Assembly: GCA_948524275.1 (NCBI GenBank) | Contig: CAOSLI010000005.1 | Location: forward strand, 58,343 to 122,342 | Direction: 5' to 3' | DNA from: an uncultured Clostridia bacterium | GTDB lineage: Bacteria > Bacillota > Clostridia > TANB77 > CAG-508 | DNA: 64,000 nucleotides | Part shown: one piece after another, positions 15,361-24,183 of the stretch | Position numbering within the stretch: the stretch's first letter is position 1 | Layout of the letters: each line of letters starts with the position of its first letter | Program-made: the position numbers and the translations under genes | Notes under the pieces: generated by a model | Seen by the model: the letters and a program-made list of their open reading frames with translations, nothing else | Told to the model about the DNA's origin: nothing | Database searches by the model: none

Positions 15361-17238
15361 ATGAAAAAGAATGTATTTGAAATATATTTAACATCGCCAC
15401 TTGTAAAAAGCGAAGAATGGCTTAAACTAATATTAAAAATTTCAAAAATAAATGGTAGAATAGGAAGTTGGAATTTGCATATACATATTGAAAACAATTA
15501 TATAAGATATTTTGTAGAGAGTAAAAGAATGCTACCTACAATACTAGGTGGACTCGGGGATTTTTTAATAAAAAAATCTGATATGGTTTTAATAGAGAAT
15601 GCTAAGCTTGGAATGCCATATACTCTTACAAAAAGCTACAAAACAATACTTGATGTGTATGATAAATTTGATACTAGATACTCACAAAAAATAACAGATA
15701 TTAAGATTACATTTTTTACATACAAATATGATAATTATTTTTCTACAACACATTTTTACCTAAAAGAGAAAGACCAAATTATTAAAAGGAGAGTATTTGG
15801 AAATAGTGAGATATACAAATTTATAAGTGTTGATTTTAGTACTCACATAAGATTTTTCTACCAAAAAAGCGAGGCAAAATATTTAGATACAAAAAAGGTT
15901 ATAAATGTGCTTAGCTGTGACAAAGAAAATGCAATATTAAAAGCAGATGTATTTCCATATTTGCAAGAGGAAATGTATCTAAGTTATAAAAATTACGATT
16001 TTGACAAGCATTCAATTGTGATAGGTGCCAGTGGCACAGGTAAATCGAAACTGATAAGCTCTATGATAAAAAAATTATCTCAAAACAGTCAAAATAAATT
16101 AAAATATAAAGTGGTTGTAATAGATCCACATGCTAGTTTAGAAGATGATATAGGTGGACTTGCGGGAGCAGATGTAATAGATTTTAAATCAGATGATACA
16201 AGTTTAAATTTATTTGCAAATAACTGTGATGATATATTATCAGAGACTGAAATGATAATGTCAATTTTTAAAAATATTATTGCAGATAGATATAATTCTA
16301 AATTAGAGAGAGTGCTTAGATTTAGCATTCATTTGTTATTAGAAAAGGGTGAGTTTAATTTAGTAAACTTAAGGAAACTACTAATTGAAATAGAATACAG
16401 AAATAAAGTTATAAGAGAGGTAGAAGATATTGTTCAGCCTAGCATAATAGAATTTTTTAGGGTGGATTTTAATGAACTAAAAACTAAATCTTATCAAGAA
16501 GCAATAGCACCAATAATAGCTTTTATTGATGAAATGTATCTACTTCCAGCATTAGCAGGAACTGAAATGAAAAAAGATATTAAGCAAGAAATTGATGAGA
16601 ATTTTATTACAATTTTATCATTAGACCAGATGACTTTGGGATTAAATATTACAAAAACAATAGCAGGATTTGCAATGCAGCAAATACTGGGATTAGTTCA
16701 GTCCCATTGTTTTAATGAACATATTATTCTAGTTATAGATGAGGTAGCTGTTATAGAAAATCCAATACTTTCTAGATTTTTATCAGAGGCTAGAAAATAT
16801 AATCTTTCACTAATTTTAGCAGGACAATATTTTGGACAGATTAGTGAAAATTTGCAAAAAGCAATTTTTACTAATGTTGTAAACTATTTTATTTTTAGAG
16901 TTTCAAAAATCGATGCAATAGTTTTAGAAAAAAATATGCAGATGGAAGTGGCAGTGACGAATTCAATTATTACAAGACTGAAAATGCTATCAGAATTAAA
17001 TGATAGAGAATGTATTGCAAGAATTGGAAAGAATGGAAAAGTGCTATCAAGTTTCAAAGGCAGGACAATTGATTTTGTTCCTAGCCCAAGAGAAAAAAAG
17101 ATTTCAACAAAAAAGAAAGCACAAGGTAACATAGAAGAAAAGAAAAAGCCATTTAGTTTAAATACAGTAAGTACATTAAAAGATATAATGACAAAAAATT
17201 CTAGTTCACGAAAGAGGGTGAATTTTCAAAATGAATGA
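15361..17238 (+). CDS. HerA/VirB4-like ATPase (TraG/FtsK superfamily)
   Basis: A 625-residue protein. About 200 N-terminal residues have no recognised motif. Then follows a HerA/VirB4-type motor domain: Walker A GASGTGKS, VVVIDPHASLEDDIG, Walker B ILVIDEV, and the sensor-like block LSLILAGQYFGQI. The Lys-rich tail is disordered. Such ATPases pump DNA or protein through membranes or act in genome maintenance. No conjugation, relaxase or pilus genes are nearby, so it is not a T4SS locus. ATG 15361 has AGAGGGA upstream. It overlaps the Cys-rich gene by 8 bases, so the two are probably translationally coupled. Confidence 0.85.
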   Translation: MKKNVFEIYLTSPLVKSEEWLKLILKISKINGRIGSWNLHIHIENNYIRYFVESKRMLPTILGGLGDFLIKKSDMVLIENAKLGMPYTLTKSYKTILDVYDKFDTRYSQKITDIKITFFTYKYDNYFSTTHFYLKEKDQIIKRRVFGNSEIYKFISVDFSTHIRFFYQKSEAKYLDTKKVINVLSCDKENAILKADVFPYLQEEMYLSYKNYDFDKHSIVIGASGTGKSKLISSMIKKLSQNSQNKLKYKVVVIDPHASLEDDIGGLAGADVIDFKSDDTSLNLFANNCDDILSETEMIMSIFKNIIADRYNSKLERVLRFSIHLLLEKGEFNLVNLRKLLIEIEYRNKVIREVEDIVQPSIIEFFRVDFNELKTKSYQEAIAPIIAFIDEMYLLPALAGTEMKKDIKQEIDENFITILSLDQMTLGLNITKTIAGFAMQQILGLVQSHCFNEHIILVIDEVAVIENPILSRFLSEARKYNLSLILAGQYFGQISENLQKAIFTNVVNYFIFRVSKIDAIVLEKNMQMEVAVTNSIITRLKMLSELNDRECIARIGKNGKVLSSFKGRTIDFVPSPREKKISTKKKAQGNIEEKKKPFSLNTVSTLKDIMTKNSSSRKRVNFQNE

Positions 17239-17941
17239 TAAACAATGCAAGATGGTATTAGATGAAATTTTTATGGGCGTTTTTAATCAAAAATGTCAAA
17301 TGAATATAGAGCAAGTGCTATCAGAATTTGCTTTTGACATCAAGCTTCCCAACAGAGTAATAGATGCAGTAGATGGCAAGGAGACTTGGGCATCTTCTAT
17401 CAATTCAAACCAGTATATAAGTCAAAACAATATGCAAAAATATGATGAATATAAAGGCTGGATGAGACCTAAAAAAGAGATAAAATCTCTTGATGAGATA
17501 TTAAATTTATGGAATAAGATAAACTATACAACAACTGAGAGAATCTATGATAGTGTAAATTGCTCTAAAAGTGATACAATTTATAACTGCGAAAATGTTT
17601 ACAGAAGCCAAGATTGTAGAAAGAGTAAGAATGTTATATTTTCAGATGGTTGTGGAGATTCAGAGTATATTCTTGCATGTCAAAGAAGTGGTAATTGTAG
17701 TTATTGCATAAGAGTTGATGATTCAGGTAGTTGTTCAAATAGTTATAGTGTAATCTGCTCTTCTAAAATTAGTAATTCGTTTTTTATACAAGATGCTAAT
17801 TCCTTACATGAATGTATGTTTTGCTCGCATATTGCTAATCGCAGATATTGTATTGCTAATATGCAATTTGACAGAAGTGAGTACTTGGCAATAAAGGGAG
17901 ATGTTATAAAGTGGATAGTTTCGCAGTTTGCGAGAGATTAA
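17231..17941 (+). CDS. Cysteine-rich solenoid-like protein, partner of the ATPase
   Basis: A 236-residue protein. The N-terminal ~100 residues include a WASS...YKGWMRPKKEIKSLDEIL segment. From about residue 105 there is a run of short units (DSVNCSKSDTIYNC, ENVYRSQDCRKSKNV, YILACQRSGNCSYC, VICSSKISNS, CMFCSHIANRRYC) spaced like rungs of a beta-solenoid, with cysteines stacked at regular intervals. It has no signal peptide. The cysteines may bind metal or a cluster. The 8-base overlap with the ATPase gene implies a joint function. I do not know its activity. Confidence 0.75.
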   Translation: MNDKQCKMVLDEIFMGVFNQKCQMNIEQVLSEFAFDIKLPNRVIDAVDGKETWASSINSNQYISQNNMQKYDEYKGWMRPKKEIKSLDEILNLWNKINYTTTERIYDSVNCSKSDTIYNCENVYRSQDCRKSKNVIFSDGCGDSEYILACQRSGNCSYCIRVDDSGSCSNSYSVICSSKISNSFFIQDANSLHECMFCSHIANRRYCIANMQFDRSEYLAIKGDVIKWIVSQFARD

Positions 17942-17956
17942 ATATAAACAAATTGT

Positions 17957-17992
17957 AAAGAGGAGTCTTGGGTTAGGGACTTCTTTTTTTGT
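17957..17992 (+). terminator. Terminator of the ATPase/Cys-rich operon
   Basis: AAGAGGAGTC pairs, with a two-base bulge, with GGGACTTCTT, followed by TTTTTTT. Confidence 0.7.
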
Positions 17993-18024
17993 GTAGCTTA
18001 AAAAGTTTAACTATTCAAATTAGA

Positions 18025-18054
18025 GACCATTTTCCTGAGGTCAGGAAAATGGTC
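18025..18054. repeat. Perfect 14-bp inverted repeat
   Basis: GACCATTTTCCTGA and its exact complement are separated by GG. It lies just after a separate terminator and is followed only by a weak GATTTATTTC tract, so it may be a second terminator, a small mobile palindrome or a regulatory hairpin. No other copy was noticed in the window. Confidence 0.7.
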
Positions 18055-18179
18055 GATTTATTTCTATAAGTATTTGAAAATTAAAAATTTTAATGTATAA
18101 TGTTATTATATGATTATTTAATGAGAAATGAAGAACTGTAATTTAATTTTAAAAGTGTAATAAGAAAAGGAGAATAATT

Positions 18180-18878
18180 ATGCCATCATGGATAGTACAT
18201 TTAGCAACAGCTAACAAAATAATAGAAAAAATAAATATAAAAAATGTAAACAGTTTTTTAATAGGAAATATTATTCCAGATGCTGAAAGGCATGTGATAA
18301 AAGATTTTTCTGTATATGTACCATATCATATTTCTCATTATTCTGAAATACAAGTGATAGAGGGACATAAAGAAGAACTACCTAATATAGATAAGATTAT
18401 GAAAAATTATAAGGAATATTTATATAATCCAATGGTGTTAGGATATATAACACATATTTTAACAGATTATTATTGGAATCGACTTGCATTTCTGAGATAT
18501 ACAATTAAAGATAACGAAGGAAATTGCATAGGAGTTAAACTAAATAACGGAAATGAAATAGCCTGTGGAAAAGAAGAAAGAAATGAATTAAAACGTAACG
18601 ACTTTAAAATATTTAAGAACTATATTGTCAAAAAGGAAAAGTATGTAATTCCTAAATATGAAGATAGATTACTAGAAGATATAAAATTAATAAAAGAAAT
18701 ACCATTTAATAAAGAAGATATAAATAAAATTATAAAACACCTGAATGAAGAATGCAAAGAATATAATCAAAATATAAGTGAATATAATTTATTTACGCAA
18801 AATCAAATTATTGAAGATTATAAAAATAGCATTGAATTTATAATGGAATTTTTTAAAGAAAATATATCAAAAAAATGA
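18180..18878 (+). CDS. Zinc-dependent phospholipase C-like protein
   Basis: The N-terminus MPSWIVHLATANKI and the motifs IGNIIPDAE, HISHYSE and YITHILTDYYWN match the His/Asp metal ligands of the bacterial zinc phospholipase C/S1-P1 nuclease-like fold, as found in many uncharacterised Clostridia proteins. There is no signal peptide, so it is probably cytoplasmic. The C-terminal ~80 residues are helical. AAAGGAG precedes the ATG. The stop overlaps the next gene (ATGA), so it is coupled to the MFS-2H fusion. The substrate is unknown. Confidence 0.75.
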   Translation: MPSWIVHLATANKIIEKINIKNVNSFLIGNIIPDAERHVIKDFSVYVPYHISHYSEIQVIEGHKEELPNIDKIMKNYKEYLYNPMVLGYITHILTDYYWNRLAFLRYTIKDNEGNCIGVKLNNGNEIACGKEERNELKRNDFKIFKNYIVKKEKYVIPKYEDRLLEDIKLIKEIPFNKEDINKIIKHLNEECKEYNQNISEYNLFTQNQIIEDYKNSIEFIMEFFKENISKK

Positions 18879-20632
18879 AAATATATAGGGGAATCAAACG
18901 AAGCAAAATGAAAAGGATAAAAGACGAAAATAAGATACTAATAATGTTAGCATTTTTTAGTATATCAATTGGATTATGGGAAAATTTTAGACAACTTTGG
19001 ATGCAAGATAATAATTTTTCAGCAACACAGATAAGCAATATGTTAAGTATAGGAACACTTATAAGTGTTATAGGAGTTGCGTTATTTGGAAAGTACATAA
19101 AACTAGATAAGTTAAAAAACTCATTAACATGGATTTTAATAATAAAGTTTATCAATATGTTATTATTGTACAATTTGAATGGGACTAACCAAGAAGCAAT
19201 TATTAAAACATCAATAGTAGTAGATATAATAATGGGATATATAATCATAACAAGTATATATCCATTAATAACTAGTATAGTAAAAAGTGATACAGTATTT
19301 AGTAAAAGAAAATTAACTGAGTATTTATTCAAAGATATAGGTATTTTATTTGGTGGACTTTTTATTGGAAAAAGCATTGCAGGAAAATTGATAGACTATA
19401 ATGCATGTCTTATAATATCCAATATATTTTTAGTGATGTCAATAATTACAATGATGAGTATAAGATTGAGTCATAAAGAAAATAAACAGCCAATAAAAAA
19501 ATCGTTATTAAATGATATATTAAAGGATAAAATATTGATAATATATTTACTATATTATTTTATAGGCTCTACTGCAATGAAAACAGCCTTAGGACTAAAA
19601 ATGTTAACTCTAACAAACTATTTTTCTTTTTCAGACAGTATTGCTACTAATTATTTATTGATTGTTGGATTAGTTGCAGATGGTATAGGAATATTAGCTT
19701 TAAAATATTTAACACCCAAGAATGATTATATTACAATTACTATAAAGTTTGGAATAAGGTTTATGTGGTATGTTATAGCATTTATATCTAATGACATAAC
19801 AGTAACACTAATAGCAATAACATGGTCATTACTTATTTCTACTGCATATGAGAATATATGTGATGGAGTATATATAAATCGTATAAAAAGTGAGCAGCAA
19901 TTGGCTTTTTCAAATGTACGATATGTAGTCAAACTTTTTGCTGAAGCAATAGGTGTGTTCTTATGTGGAATAATGTATGGACTTGGACTTAGATATATGT
20001 TTGGTTTATCAGCAATATTTATGATTTTACAGATTGGACTAGCATACTATTTAATCCATTTAAGAAGATTAGAAAAAACAAATAATAGAATAACTCTGAT
20101 TAGTTTTATTGATGAAAGAGAAACAAGTAAAATAGAAAATATAATGAGTACAGTAAATGAGAAAAATTGTAAAGTTCCATATGGAATAAATGATAAGAAG
20201 AGATATGAAATAGATAATTTACCATATCACTTTACTATTTTTGCTACTAATAAAGAAAATCAAAGTGAACTGTTAGAAATAGTAGAAAGCATAGAATTCG
20301 ATAAGATACAGTTAAAAATAGATGATGTAAAGATTATGAAAGCAAAAAATGAAAGTTATTGCTTATATTTATCAATAGAAGAAAATAGTCAAATTAAAGA
20401 ATTACAAAGAATATTTTATAATAAATTTCCACAGGAAAAATATAACCCTGACAATTTTGTCTTTCATATGACTTTACATATTGATAAAGACTTCAATAAA
20501 ATTCTAAAACTACAGAAAGTATTGAAAGAAAATTTTGAACCATTTATGATAGAATTTGATACTTTAGCGTTATTTGATTACCCAGGAGAAATGATTAGGA
20601 AAATTGAACTTAAAGAGAAACAATATATTTAA
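18875..20632 (+). CDS. MFS transporter fused to a 2H phosphoesterase (LigT-like) domain
   Basis: Residues 20-400 form 12 predicted membrane segments of a major facilitator transporter. A cytoplasmic C-terminal domain (about 415-585) has two HxTx motifs about 80 residues apart: YHFTIF near residue 450 and FHMTLHI near 530. These define 2H phosphoesterases, which act on 2',3'-cyclic phosphates or related nucleotides. I know no standard MFS family with this fusion. The frame overlaps the phospholipase-like gene by 4 bases; an alternative start is ATG 18908. It probably exports or imports a phospho-compound that the 2H domain cleaves, which is inference. Confidence 0.8.
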   Translation: MKIYRGIKRSKMKRIKDENKILIMLAFFSISIGLWENFRQLWMQDNNFSATQISNMLSIGTLISVIGVALFGKYIKLDKLKNSLTWILIIKFINMLLLYNLNGTNQEAIIKTSIVVDIIMGYIIITSIYPLITSIVKSDTVFSKRKLTEYLFKDIGILFGGLFIGKSIAGKLIDYNACLIISNIFLVMSIITMMSIRLSHKENKQPIKKSLLNDILKDKILIIYLLYYFIGSTAMKTALGLKMLTLTNYFSFSDSIATNYLLIVGLVADGIGILALKYLTPKNDYITITIKFGIRFMWYVIAFISNDITVTLIAITWSLLISTAYENICDGVYINRIKSEQQLAFSNVRYVVKLFAEAIGVFLCGIMYGLGLRYMFGLSAIFMILQIGLAYYLIHLRRLEKTNNRITLISFIDERETSKIENIMSTVNEKNCKVPYGINDKKRYEIDNLPYHFTIFATNKENQSELLEIVESIEFDKIQLKIDDVKIMKAKNESYCLYLSIEENSQIKELQRIFYNKFPQEKYNPDNFVFHMTLHIDKDFNKILKLQKVLKENFEPFMIEFDTLALFDYPGEMIRKIELKEKQYI

Positions 20633-20660
20633 ATAAAAAAGGACAGAGGGATAATGAAAA

Positions 20661-20689
20661 TTGACAGTTCACATAAAAAATGGTATAAT
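20661..20689 (+). promoter_or_regulatory. Promoter of the 20.8 kb orphan with variant operator
   Basis: TTGACA (20661-20666), a 17-base spacer and TATAAT (20684-20689). GTTCACATAA, one mismatch from the shared motif, begins at the first spacer base (20667-20676). The leader of about 110 bases holds an AGCGT/ACGCT hairpin and a perfect palindrome (see 20776). Confidence 0.8.
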
Positions 20690-20775
20690 ATAGATATTGA
20701 AGCAATTCAATAAATCTTTCTATGAATAGCGTGGTGGAGAGCTACGCTGCTAGACAACATCAAGTAAGTACGACT

Positions 20776-20789
20776 CTTGCAATTGCAAG
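20776..20789. repeat. Perfect 14-base palindrome in leader
   Basis: CTTGCAATTGCAAG lies directly before the ribosome-binding site AGAAAGGAG of the gene at 20807. It could bind a dimeric regulator or fold to mask translation. Confidence 0.6.
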
Positions 20790-20806
20790 AAGAAAGGAGC
20801 CGTAAA

Positions 20807-21133
20807 ATGGCTGAAGAAAAAATTTTACTCATGTGGTGGTGGAAATTATGCGGGAAAGAAGAAAATTCCGCAAAGGAGAATCTGGAATTCCAACAGCTTA
20901 TTTGCGAATATGGTGCAGATAAGATAATGGAAGCCGCAGTATTCTTGTATGCAGCAAATGATGGTACGCCGACAATTCTCCAGAAGAAAATCAGAGAGGG
21001 GACAGCAGATAAGTGGCTGAAGCAGTTACCGGAAATTGATGAAACAACGAGGTCTGATTATGAGGCTGTGAAAGCATGCTTCAAGGCGGAAATTGCAGAA
21101 GTTTGCCACAGCAAATTAGCAGCACACGTATAA
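20807..21133 (+). CDS. Orphan hypothetical protein (108 aa), island gene
   Basis: ATG 20807 follows AGAAAGGAG at a good distance, and the in-frame TTG at 20777 is unlikely. The protein opens MAEEKILLMWWWKLCGKEEN, with three consecutive tryptophans, then is helical and acidic (QQLICEYGADKIMEAAVFLYAANDG...). No membrane segment or known motif is visible. G/C-rich codon use sets it apart from both neighbours. It has its own consensus promoter and strong terminator, so it is a free-standing cassette. Function unknown. Confidence 0.75.
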   Translation: MAEEKILLMWWWKLCGKEENSAKENLEFQQLICEYGADKIMEAAVFLYAANDGTPTILQKKIREGTADKWLKQLPEIDETTRSDYEAVKACFKAEIAEVCHSKLAAHV

Positions 21134-21144
21134 ACCACATGCGG

Positions 21145-21177
21145 AGCGGAGTCTTTTGTAGAAGACTCCGCTTTGTT
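21145..21177 (+). terminator. Terminator of island 2
   Basis: A perfect 11-bp stem AGCGGAGTCTT...AAGACTCCGCT with a 6-base loop and a TTGTTGTT tail. Confidence 0.9.
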
Positions 21178-21196
21178 GTTGCATAATAACAACAAA

Positions 21197-21236
21197 GTTT
21201 ACATAAATGTCACTTATAAACTCTTCGGCATATAAT
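21197..21236 (+). promoter_or_regulatory. Shared motif and -10 upstream of the SDR gene
   Basis: An exact GTTTACATAA (21197-21206) lies about 25 bases before TATAAT (21231-21236), with only a weak -35 (ATGTCA). It is the only AT-rich backbone gene here with the island motif, so it may belong to the same regulon or have acquired the site with island 2. Confidence 0.55.
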
Positions 21237-21258
21237 AATAATACAAAGGAGTTTTTTT

Positions 21259-22158
21259 ATGAATAATTATCCAAGTATCCCATATTACGGGATGAGAAAA
21301 GAAGAAATAAATGTTCCATTAACATTTAAACCGCAGCATCAGGATATTCAACCTGGATTAGAATATGAAATGAGTCCAATTCCTATTTCGAACAATCCAA
21401 ATGTAAAAGGAAGTGGAAAGCTACTAGATAAAGTGGCTATTGTCACTGGTGGAGATAGTGGAATTGGAAGGGCAGTATGCAACTTATTTGCTAAAGAAGG
21501 TGCAGATATAGTAATAGTATACTTAGATGAGCATGAGGATGCAGAATATACTAAAAAAATGGTTGAAAGTTATGGCAGGAAATGTCTTCTGATATCAGGA
21601 GACTTAAGAGATGAAAGATTTTCACCATATATAGCAGATAAAGTTATGAAATCTTTTGGAAAGATAGATATATTAGTCAATAACTGTGGTGTACAATATC
21701 CACAAGATAGCATTTTAGATATTTCTAATGAGCAAATGAGATATACTTTTGAAACTAATATATTTTCATTCTTTTATTTAACAAAAGCGGTATTACCATA
21801 TATGAAGAAAAATAGTAGCATAATCAACACAACTTCTATTACAGCTTTTCAGGGAAAGAAAAATTTAATAGATTATTCAAGTACAAAAGGTGCGATAACA
21901 GTATTTACAAAGTCTCTAGCATTATCATTAGCTGATAACAAAATAAGGGTAAATGCAGTTGCCCCTGGTCCAATATGGACACCATTAATTCCAGCCTCAT
22001 TTAGTAAGCAGGAAGTAGAAGTGTTTGGTACAGATGTACCTCTAAAGAGGGCCGGGCAACCATTTGAACTAGCACCAGCATATTTATATCTGGCATCAGA
22101 TGATTCAAGATATGTAACAGGACAGATAATACATGTTAATGGGGGAACACCAGTATAA
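21259..22158 (+). CDS. SDR-family oxidoreductase (general-stress YdaD/YhdF type)
   Basis: A 299-residue short-chain dehydrogenase with an N-terminal extension of about 55 residues typical of the general-stress glucose/ribitol dehydrogenase-like group. The dinucleotide motif is VTGGDSGIGRA, then NNCGVQ, and the catalytic YSSTK with its upstream Ser in NTTSIT. It uses NAD(P)H; the substrate is not predictable. AAGGAG lies upstream of ATG 21259. The family is often stress-induced, which suits the GTTTACATAA site in front of it. It is convergent with the exporter gene across a shared terminator. Confidence 0.92.
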   Translation: MNNYPSIPYYGMRKEEINVPLTFKPQHQDIQPGLEYEMSPIPISNNPNVKGSGKLLDKVAIVTGGDSGIGRAVCNLFAKEGADIVIVYLDEHEDAEYTKKMVESYGRKCLLISGDLRDERFSPYIADKVMKSFGKIDILVNNCGVQYPQDSILDISNEQMRYTFETNIFSFFYLTKAVLPYMKKNSSIINTTSITAFQGKKNLIDYSSTKGAITVFTKSLALSLADNKIRVNAVAPGPIWTPLIPASFSKQEVEVFGTDVPLKRAGQPFELAPAYLYLASDDSRYVTGQIIHVNGGTPV

Positions 22159-22175
22159 TAAAATTTATCATAGAC

Positions 22176-22213
22176 AAAAAAATTGGTTCTAATTATATAG
22201 AACCAATTTTTTT
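22176..22213. terminator. Bidirectional terminator
   Basis: AAAAAAATTGGTTCTA pairs exactly with TAGAACCAATTTTTTT across a short loop, between convergent genes. Confidence 0.92.
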
Positions 22214-22223
22214 AAAATAGTAT

Positions 22224-22715
22224 TTATTTTGCCATAGCACCAATTGCTCCAAATACTCCAGCAGAAGCGAGTCCCATAATAACTCCAGCAAGTATAACAC
22301 CAAGAATTATAGCTATGCAGCTTTTCTTAAAGTCCATATCTAAAAGACTTGCAGCTAAAGTTCCAGTCCATGCGCCTGTGCCAGGTACAGGAATACCAAC
22401 AAATAAAAATAGTGCAAAGTATAAACCACGACCTGCTTTTTCTTGTAGTTTTTTTCCGCCTTTTTCACCTTTTTCTAAACAGAACTTAAAGAATTTTCCA
22501 ATGAACTTTTTATCAGAACCCCATACTAGTATTTTTCTTGCAAAGAAGAATATAAATGGCACAGGTAACATATTTCCAAGAATACAGGTTATGTATAATG
22601 GAAGTAAAGGAAGAGGACCACCAAAAGACTTACTAATTCCAATTGGGACAGCACCTCTTAATTCAATTAGAGGTACCATTGATACTAAAAAAATTATTAA
22701 ATATTTCTTAAACAT
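22224..22715 (-). CDS. Small multidrug export protein family (Sm_multidrug_ex)
   Basis: A 163-residue integral membrane protein with about four hydrophobic segments and the family signature IELRGAVPIGI near the N-terminus. GIPVPGTGAWTGTLAASLLDMDF lies in the second half. Despite the family name the transported substrate is unknown. Its leader and ribosome-binding site (GTGAAAGG) come from the hairpin cassette at 22731-22789, also seen before ftsE and, more divergently, before polA. Confidence 0.88.
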   Translation of the reverse strand: MFKKYLIIFLVSMVPLIELRGAVPIGISKSFGGPLPLLPLYITCILGNMLPVPFIFFFARKILVWGSDKKFIGKFFKFCLEKGEKGGKKLQEKAGRGLYFALFLFVGIPVPGTGAWTGTLAASLLDMDFKKSCIAIILGVILAGVIMGLASAGVFGAIGAMAK

Positions 22716-22730
22716 ATTATTATCCTTTCA

Positions 22731-22789
22731 CTACGCTACGCTTCGTTCATCGCCATCCAAGATTTTGTTTCACAAAATCTCATCTGTCA
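22731..22789 (-). repeat. RBS-bearing hairpin cassette, copy 1
   Basis: Minus-strand order: GATTTTGT-gaa-ACAAAATC hairpin, then TTGGATGGCGATGAACGAAG, then CGTAGCGTAGTGAAAGGATA, which is the ribosome-binding site of the exporter gene. It is nearly the same as 58064-58130 before ftsE and resembles 53598-53658 before polA. Confidence 0.75.
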
Positions 22790-22900
22790 AATCGCATATT
22801 ATAATATATTATTATAATTATTATAATTATTATTTTATTTCTTATGAACACATAAAATATTTTACTATATAAAGAGAACATTGTAAATACCTTAACATAT

Positions 22901-24058
22901 TTATAGTTCGAGTTCATCAAGATTTTGTGGTTTATAATAGTCAAATTCACCTATTATTTTTAGTGAATCTTTATCAAAGCTATCTATATATTCCCTCATT
23001 TCTTTAGAAGTTTTTTCTATATACTTTTTTTCATTAGTAGAATACATATAATAAAAATTTTTACCTTGATTATCTTCAGCATTACTTGGACGTACCTTTA
23101 ATATAGATATTATATTTGACATATCATTGTTTACTGTTGCGACGTATGGATGTATTCTTTCACATTCATTTCCAGATAAGGCATGTCTAGTAATATAAAG
23201 ATAGTATCTAATATTTTCTAAATAATTCAATTCACTATTAAAATCAGTCAAATTATGAATATTATCAAAAATATAATCTAATTTATATTTTAATATATCG
23301 CTCTCAGGAACATCCTTATCATGTAATATATATTTTTTTACAACACTAGGATTATTCATATCGTTAGATAGTAAATCTATGGTATCATAAGTATAAATGC
23401 CACGCTTCATATTATTTGATTCTTGAGGAATAAAATAGCTATATCCTAGTTTTTTATCCATCTGTTCAGTAGTTTCTTTTGATACATGAGATAACTTTCC
23501 AAAATGCTTTTCCAATCGAGATAAATAATATTCGTTAGCTTTTTGCAAATCAGGGTCATGTACAGGTCTACGTAAATCAAAACAAAAACATGTAGCTTTA
23601 TTTGAAGTTTTGATTTTATATAAATCACCAATTAAATTTGATATGTAAAATTTATCATCAATTTTAAGAATTGTGTCAATATGACTAAGCTCATTGTCAG
23701 GATATCGCTTTACTAAATAAGCGTCAATTCCTATCATTTTTAATACGGATACATATAATTCACAAATCGATTTACAAATTCCATAATACTTTTCATCAAT
23801 TATATCATTATAATGTTCTAATTTCCCATCTTCATCTGTAAAAACAAATTGAGGATTTTCGCTTAAAATTTTACCAAGTTCTAGATACACATAATAGGAT
23901 TTCTCTAAATCAGATAAATTTTCAGGCATATTATTGATAATAGAGTCAATTTTAGGTGCAGCAATTAGATCATTATACATATCTTTAGGAGCAGATAATA
24001 ATAAGCTTTTATGTGTAATTTTAAATATAAAATTTTTTATATAACTAATTATATTCAT
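22901..24058 (-). CDS. Transglutaminase-like fold protein
   Basis: A 385-residue cytoplasmic-looking protein. Cys in EKYYGICKSICELYVSVLKMIG, His in NELSHIDTILKI and a downstream polar residue in FYISNLIGD give the Cys-His-Asp/Asn order of the transglutaminase-like (papain-like) fold. The C-terminal half is unrecognised but has LPYHAT-free, mainly helical sequence ending near IGEFDYYKPQ. It could be a peptidase or amidase; no neighbour gives a pathway. GGAGG lies before the minus-strand ATG at 24058. It stands divergent from the S66 peptidase gene. Confidence 0.65.
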   Translation of the reverse strand: MNIISYIKNFIFKITHKSLLLSAPKDMYNDLIAAPKIDSIINNMPENLSDLEKSYYVYLELGKILSENPQFVFTDEDGKLEHYNDIIDEKYYGICKSICELYVSVLKMIGIDAYLVKRYPDNELSHIDTILKIDDKFYISNLIGDLYKIKTSNKATCFCFDLRRPVHDPDLQKANEYYLSRLEKHFGKLSHVSKETTEQMDKKLGYSYFIPQESNNMKRGIYTYDTIDLLSNDMNNPSVVKKYILHDKDVPESDILKYKLDYIFDNIHNLTDFNSELNYLENIRYYLYITRHALSGNECERIHPYVATVNNDMSNIISILKVRPSNAEDNQGKNFYYMYSTNEKKYIEKTSKEMREYIDSFDKDSLKIIGEFDYYKPQNLDELEL

Positions 24059-24183
24059 TATTATCCTCCTAGAATAAATAATAAATTAAAATAGTATAAA
24101 AGTCAATAAAAGCTATTGCTAAAAAGCTAATTTTAGTATAAGATATACATAAATATGATAGAGCAAATTTGAGAGGGAAAAGT

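Noticed and set aside
15361..17238. Type IV secretion or conjugative element
   Set aside because: Only one ATPase is present. No relaxase, coupling partner, pilin or mating-pair genes lie nearby.
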